Shown here piece by piece: positions 6,555 through 9,856 of a stretch of 9,856 bases of DNA. The notes below the pieces were generated by a model. The model saw nothing but the letters and a program-made list of their open reading frames with translations. It was not told the DNA's origin and did not search any database. This DNA comes from an uncultured Clostridia bacterium (lineage in GTDB: Bacteria > Bacillota > Clostridia > Peptostreptococcales > Anaerovoracaceae). Position 1 is the stretch's first letter; every line of letters begins with the position of its first letter. The position numbers and the translations under genes are program-made. Location of the stretch: NCBI GenBank assembly GCA_937900415.1, contig CALCEY010000006.1, positions 1 to 9,856 on the forward strand, read 5' to 3'.

Positions 6555-7531
6555 AAAGAGTTTTTTCCGGCGTACAGCCGACGGGCAATATCCATCTGGG
6601 TAACTATCTCGGAGCTTTGAAGCAGTTTGTTGAACTTCAGGAGGATCATGAATGTATATATTGCATAGTAGATATGCATGCAATCACCGTTCCGCAAGAG
6701 CCTAAAGCTTTAAAGAAGCATATCCTTGACGTTGCGGCGCTTTATCTTGCAGTCGGAGTGAATCCGGAAAAATCCATAGTATTCGTTCAGTCAGATGTTT
6801 CCGGACATGCGGAGCTTTCATGGATTCTCACCTGTAATTCGTATACCGGCGAGCTTTCCCGCATGACGCAGTTTAAAGATAAAAGCAAAAATAAAGAATC
6901 GGCGCCGGCGGGCTTATTCACCTACCCCGTTCTGATGGCGGCAGATATACTTTTATACGACACCGATATAGTGCCTGTCGGAAACGACCAAAAACAGCAT
7001 ATAGAGCTTTGCAGAGATATTGCATCAAGAGTAAACGTAAAATATGAGGACACCTTCGTTATACCGGAGGGTCGTTTCCTAAAGGCGGGGGCCAGAGTTA
7101 TGGCTCTTGACGATCCAACCAAAAAGATGAGTAAGAGTGCGGAAAATATTCATTCTCGCATTTCTCTGCTGGATGAACCGTCTAAAATTAAAAAATCAAT
7201 AATGAAAGCGACGACTGATTCTGAAGGCTCAGTGCGCTTTGATATCGAAAATAAGCCGGGAATAAGTAATCTTCTCAATATATACAGTGCTCTTTCCGGA
7301 GCTTCAATCGAGGAGCTTGAAAAGAAATATGAAGGCAAAGGCTATGGAGATTTCAAGAAGGATTTGGTCGAGGTTACGGTTGACGCCCTTGCCCCTATAC
7401 GTAAGAGATATGAGGAAATCCGCCAGTCGGAAGAGCTCATCAGAGTCTTGAGGGAGGGCGCTGAAAAAGCCGATGCAATAGCTCAGAAAACCATGAAGCG
7501 TGTTAAGAAAAATTTCGGACTCGGACTTTAA
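6551..7531 (+). CDS. trpS: Tryptophan--tRNA ligase
   Basis: This class Ic aminoacyl-tRNA synthetase charges tRNA-Trp with tryptophan using ATP. At 326 aa it has the usual bacterial length. The HIGH-type signature is HLGN (residues 15-18, in GNIHLGNYLG) and the KMSKS loop is intact (192-196). Other family blocks are SGVQPTG at the N-terminus, GELSRMTQFKDKS, the YPVLMAADILLYDTD helix and VPVGNDQKQHIELCRDIA (about 141-158). The sequence resembles the E. coli-like TrpRS (type I) throughout, with no truncation. The start overlaps the sigma-factor stop by 4 bases (ATGA), with AAGG at 6538-6541 as a modest SD, so translation probably depends on the upstream gene. No T-box leader is possible at this junction. 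A terminator follows, making this the last gene of the gyrase cluster. Confidence 0.97.
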   Translation: MKRVFSGVQPTGNIHLGNYLGALKQFVELQEDHECIYCIVDMHAITVPQEPKALKKHILDVAALYLAVGVNPEKSIVFVQSDVSGHAELSWILTCNSYTGELSRMTQFKDKSKNKESAPAGLFTYPVLMAADILLYDTDIVPVGNDQKQHIELCRDIASRVNVKYEDTFVIPEGRFLKAGARVMALDDPTKKMSKSAENIHSRISLLDEPSKIKKSIMKATTDSEGSVRFDIENKPGISNLLNIYSALSGASIEELEKKYEGKGYGDFKKDLVEVTVDALAPIRKRYEEIRQSEELIRVLREGAEKADAIAQKTMKRVKKNFGLGL

Positions 7532-7557
7532 GACCAAAAGAATAAAATAAGATATTA

Positions 7558-7599
7558 CCCCGCCCTCTTGTATATTGCAAGGCCATTGGGCGGGGTTTT
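7558..7599 (+). terminator. GC-rich rho-independent terminator after trpS
   Basis: A perfect 8-bp stem CCCCGCCC (7558-7565) with GGGCGGGG (7588-7595) is followed directly by TTTT (7596-7599). The 22-base loop contains a second small stem, CTTG (7567-7570) with CAAG (7578-7581), so the structure is extended or branched. It lies 26 bases after the trpS stop and should end the gyrB-trpS transcript. Confidence 0.88.
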
Positions 7600-7650
7600 G
7601 CATATTTGCAGGGTCGTTGGACGTATGATTTGTATATTTTTACGACGCAC

Positions 7651-7683
7651 TGTAATGATATTGTAAGAAGTGGTTGCTATACT
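7651..7683 (+). promoter_or_regulatory. Candidate regulated promoter of the ABC exporter
   Basis: TATACT (7678-7683) with TG at 7675-7676 forms an extended -10. No good -35 stands at 16-18 bases. Instead TGTAA occurs twice, at 7651-7655 and 7662-7666, exactly 11 bases apart, just upstream of the -10. One-turn direct repeats in place of a -35 are a common arrangement for OmpR-family response regulators. That a two-component system controls this transporter is inference; none is in the window. Confidence 0.45.
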
Positions 7684-7714
7684 GAAACCACAAAAGGAAT
7701 TTGGAGGTTTTAAT

Positions 7715-8401
7715 ATGGCAATACTTGAAACGAAGGATTTAAGAAAAATATACGGAAGCGGAGAAAACGAAGTCCGTGCTTTGGACGGTGTATCTATTTC
7801 CGTGGAGGAAGGCGAGTTTGTCGCCGTAATCGGCACATCCGGCAGCGGAAAATCCACACTGCTTAATATGATAGGCGGTTTGGATCGTCCTACATCCGGC
7901 AGCGTAACTGTTAGGGGCAAAGAGCTTTTAAAAATGAATGACGAGGAGCTGACGATTTTCAGGCGCAGGAATATCGGTTTTGTTTTTCAGAATTATAATT
8001 TGCTGCCGGTCTTAAATGTGCATGAAAATATCGTATATCCCATTGAGATCGATGGAGGAAGAACCGATACAGGCTTTGTAAGAGATATTATTCATACACT
8101 TGGTCTGGAGCGAAAGCTTAAAAATATGCCGAACAAGCTTTCCGGCGGACAGCAGCAGAGAGTGGCGATTGCTCGGGCACTTGCAACAAAGCCCGCTATA
8201 ATTCTTGCCGACGAGCCAACCGGCAATTTGGATTCCAAAACGAGTATGGACGTTATTTTACTGATGCAATCTGTAAGCAGGCAGTTCCATCAAACCACGA
8301 TTATGATTACTCACAATGAGGAAATCGCTCAGATGGCAGACCGCATAATCCGCATTGAGGACGGCAAGGTCGTTTCGGGAGGTGACAGGTATGCACGCTA
8401 A
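7715..8401 (+). CDS. ABC transporter ATP-binding protein (MacB/LolD/BceA-like)
   Basis: This 228-aa ATPase subunit probably drives an exporter or a mechanotransmission-type ABC system at the cytoplasmic face. Motifs are complete: Walker A GTSGSGKST (40-48), Q-loop VFQNYNLLP with Q92, signature LSGGQQQR (142-149), Walker B IILADEP with E167 as catalytic base, D-loop GNLD and H-loop H200 (MITHN). The pattern matches ATPases paired with FtsX-domain permeases (MacB, LolD, BceA, SalX), which remove antimicrobial peptides or lipoproteins, or sense cell-envelope damage. The substrate cannot be read from the sequence. Start 7715 is chosen for GGAGG (7703-7707) 7 bases upstream; an in-frame ATG at 7670 lies within the promoter region and lacks an SD. 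Its end overlaps the permease gene by 11 bases. Arginine codons are about half CGN, unlike gyrB. Confidence 0.93.
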   Translation: MAILETKDLRKIYGSGENEVRALDGVSISVEEGEFVAVIGTSGSGKSTLLNMIGGLDRPTSGSVTVRGKELLKMNDEELTIFRRRNIGFVFQNYNLLPVLNVHENIVYPIEIDGGRTDTGFVRDIIHTLGLERKLKNMPNKLSGGQQQRVAIARALATKPAIILADEPTGNLDSKTSMDVILLMQSVSRQFHQTTIMITHNEEIAQMADRIIRIEDGKVVSGGDRYAR

Positions 8402-9856
8402 CCGAAATAAGAAAGCAATCAAGCGAGTGGAAAAGGGAATGATGAAAGCAAACCGCACTCGTAATCTGCTTGCGGTGTTTGCAATCGTCCTCACTACCTT
8501 TATGATAACTACCGTGTTCAGTTTAGGCATTAACTATATGGAAAATATGAAGTTAATGCAGGTGCGTACCGCAGGTACAACCGCTGATGTGTCTCTTGCG
8601 ATGCCGACGGCGGAGCAGGAACAGAAGATTAAGGATTTGGAATATGTTAAAATCGTCGGTACACAATATATGGTCGGCTCGGTTGCCGCGAAGAACGACG
8701 AGGGGCGTGAGCTTTCTATTGCGCTTCAGTATTATGACACCACCGAATGGGAAAAACACTATCAGGAAGCAATTAAGGATTTGGAGGGCAAATACCCCGC
8801 AAGCGAAAATGAAATCATGCTGTCGGAGGATGCCCTCGCACAGCTCGGCATTACAGACCCGAAACTGAATATGGAAATCCCGCTGTCCTACTATGATAAA
8901 AACGGTCAGCAGGAAAAAACTTTCATATTAAGCGGCTGGTTTCATTCCTATACAGGCACGGGAATGGGCTTTATTTCCGAGGCGTATTGTAAAAATGCAG
9001 GTTATACAATGGCACAAGACGGCATTCTCTCTTTATCGCTGAATAAAATGCCCGATGATTTTATGCGTATTCAAAAAGATGTGGAGTTGAATGAAAATCA
9101 ATCTTTCAGCGGTTCGGTTTCGATGAAATCATCAAACGGCTCAGTTATCGCAATGGTAATCCTTTTGGTGTTATTCATAATCGGCAGCGGTTATCTGCTC
9201 ATTTACAATGTCCTGTACATCTCCATATCAAAGGACACCCGCTTTTACGGCTTGATGAAAACGCTGGGTACAACACAGGTACAAATTAAATCATTGGTAA
9301 AAAGTCAAGCAGTAAGGTTTGCTTGTATTGGTATTCCCATTGGTATTTTGTTAGCTACCGCTGTTTCCTTTGGAATTGTTCCATTTGTTTTGAACGATGG
9401 CTTTGAACAGGGCAAGTCGATAATGGACGCCGAAATGTTTTTCCACCCGTCCATCTATATTTTGTCAATCATTTTTTCGGCGGTAACAGTTTGGATTGCC
9501 TGCAACGCACCTGCAAAAGCGGCAGCAAAAATTTCGCCTGTGGAAGCGCTGAAATTTCAGAACTTCGCGCCGAAGAAAACCAAAAGCAGAAATTCTACCA
9601 ATGGCGGAAAACTACACATAATGGCGTTTCACAATGTATTCCGTGACAAAAAGCGCGCGATCCTTGTGTTTATGTCCCTGTTTATGGGTATCACAATGAT
9701 CTTAGGAGTAAACGGAATCATCGGAAGTATGAATGCCGAAAACTTTATTAAAGAATATATGGACTATCACTTTGAATACAGGGATATTCAGTTTGAACAA
9801 CCTGAACAGCCCAACAAGGAAGTACCGCAGTTTGACGAACATTTTGTGGAACAGAT
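8391..9856 (+). CDS. FtsX/MacB-type ABC transporter permease, 3' partial
   Basis: An open frame runs from ATG 8391 to the window end (488 codons and two bases). The start has a strong GGGAGGTG (8377-8384) 6 bases upstream and overlaps the ATPase gene by 11 bases. After a basic N-terminus comes TM1 (about 26-48), then about 200 residues probably outside the membrane. TM2 (about 251-277), TM3 (310-334) and TM4 (355-377) follow, ending in NAPAKAAAKISPVEAL, the typical FtsX-domain exit with P383. A second module begins with HNVFRDKKRA and TM5 (424-446), then a hydrophilic stretch. This suggests a duplicated FtsX permease of perhaps 750-900 residues. Unlike BceB, the large outside domain lies between TM1 and TM2. 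Only 3 of 13 Arg codons are AGA/AGG. With the preceding ATPase it would form one ABC system; the substrate is unknown. Confidence 0.9.
   Translation, partial: MHANRNKKAIKRVEKGMMKANRTRNLLAVFAIVLTTFMITTVFSLGINYMENMKLMQVRTAGTTADVSLAMPTAEQEQKIKDLEYVKIVGTQYMVGSVAAKNDEGRELSIALQYYDTTEWEKHYQEAIKDLEGKYPASENEIMLSEDALAQLGITDPKLNMEIPLSYYDKNGQQEKTFILSGWFHSYTGTGMGFISEAYCKNAGYTMAQDGILSLSLNKMPDDFMRIQKDVELNENQSFSGSVSMKSSNGSVIAMVILLVLFIIGSGYLLIYNVLYISISKDTRFYGLMKTLGTTQVQIKSLVKSQAVRFACIGIPIGILLATAVSFGIVPFVLNDGFEQGKSIMDAEMFFHPSIYILSIIFSAVTVWIACNAPAKAAAKISPVEALKFQNFAPKKTKSRNSTNGGKLHIMAFHNVFRDKKRAILVFMSLFMGITMILGVNGIIGSMNAENFIKEYMDYHFEYRDIQFEQPEQPNKEVPQFDEHFVEQ

Noticed and set aside
7640..7655. BceR-like inverted repeat TTAC-N8-GTAA
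   Set aside because: The spacing differs from the BceR-type operator as I remember it, and the halves are only 4 bases; the 11-bp direct repeat is the better pattern.
8587..8868. 93-codon + strand ORF inside the permease region
   Set aside because: It lies in another frame of the permease, which has continuous coding with membrane segments and a strong SD. Its Arg/Cys-rich product is typical of a shadow frame.

Overview
The window looks like chromosomal DNA of a low-to-medium GC, Gram-positive anaerobe, most likely a member of the Clostridia. This rests on strong AAGGAGG-type ribosome sites, AGA-rich arginine codons in the core genes, a short (about 641 aa) Gram-positive type GyrB, and a SigB-type stress sigma factor with its RsbW-like anti-sigma factor directly behind gyrA. 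That last order is, from memory, close to the one in Clostridioides difficile. The assignment below class level is a guess. All recognised genes are on the + strand.

Layout. (1) 1-578: the 3' end of an oligopeptide ABC transporter ATPase (OppF/DppF type), closed by a rho-independent terminator at 625-657. The first ~185 bases are much more GC-rich than the rest of the same gene. (2) 579-964: a 386-base interval with the terminator, a 12-bp degenerate tandem repeat (six units, in frame in a weak 64-codon ORF that would encode a lysine-rich amphipathic peptide) and an extended -10 promoter. (3) 965-7531: a tightly packed run gyrB - gyrA - rsbW-like - sigB-like - trpS, with gaps of 19 and 22 bases followed by overlaps of 1 and 4 bases, ended by a GC-rich terminator at 7558-7599. 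(4) 7600-7714: a short promoter region with an 11-bp spaced direct repeat beside an extended -10. (5) 7715 to the end: an ABC exporter, with a MacB/LolD-type ATPase overlapping by 11 bases a long FtsX/MacB-type permease that runs off the window.

How the genes fit together. GyrB and GyrA form DNA gyrase. The anti-sigma/sigma pair would control a general stress regulon, and TrpRS charges tRNA-Trp. Their packing suggests co-transcription of topology, stress-response and translation genes from the gyrB promoter. No rsbV (anti-anti-sigma) gene lies between gyrA and rsbW, and the RsbW-like protein has altered ATP-binding motifs plus a Cys-x-x-Cys pair in its ATP-lid region. This is the most interesting biology here. 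The terminal ABC exporter looks like an accessory module with different codon use. I see no tRNA, rRNA, CRISPR array, insertion sequence or riboswitch.
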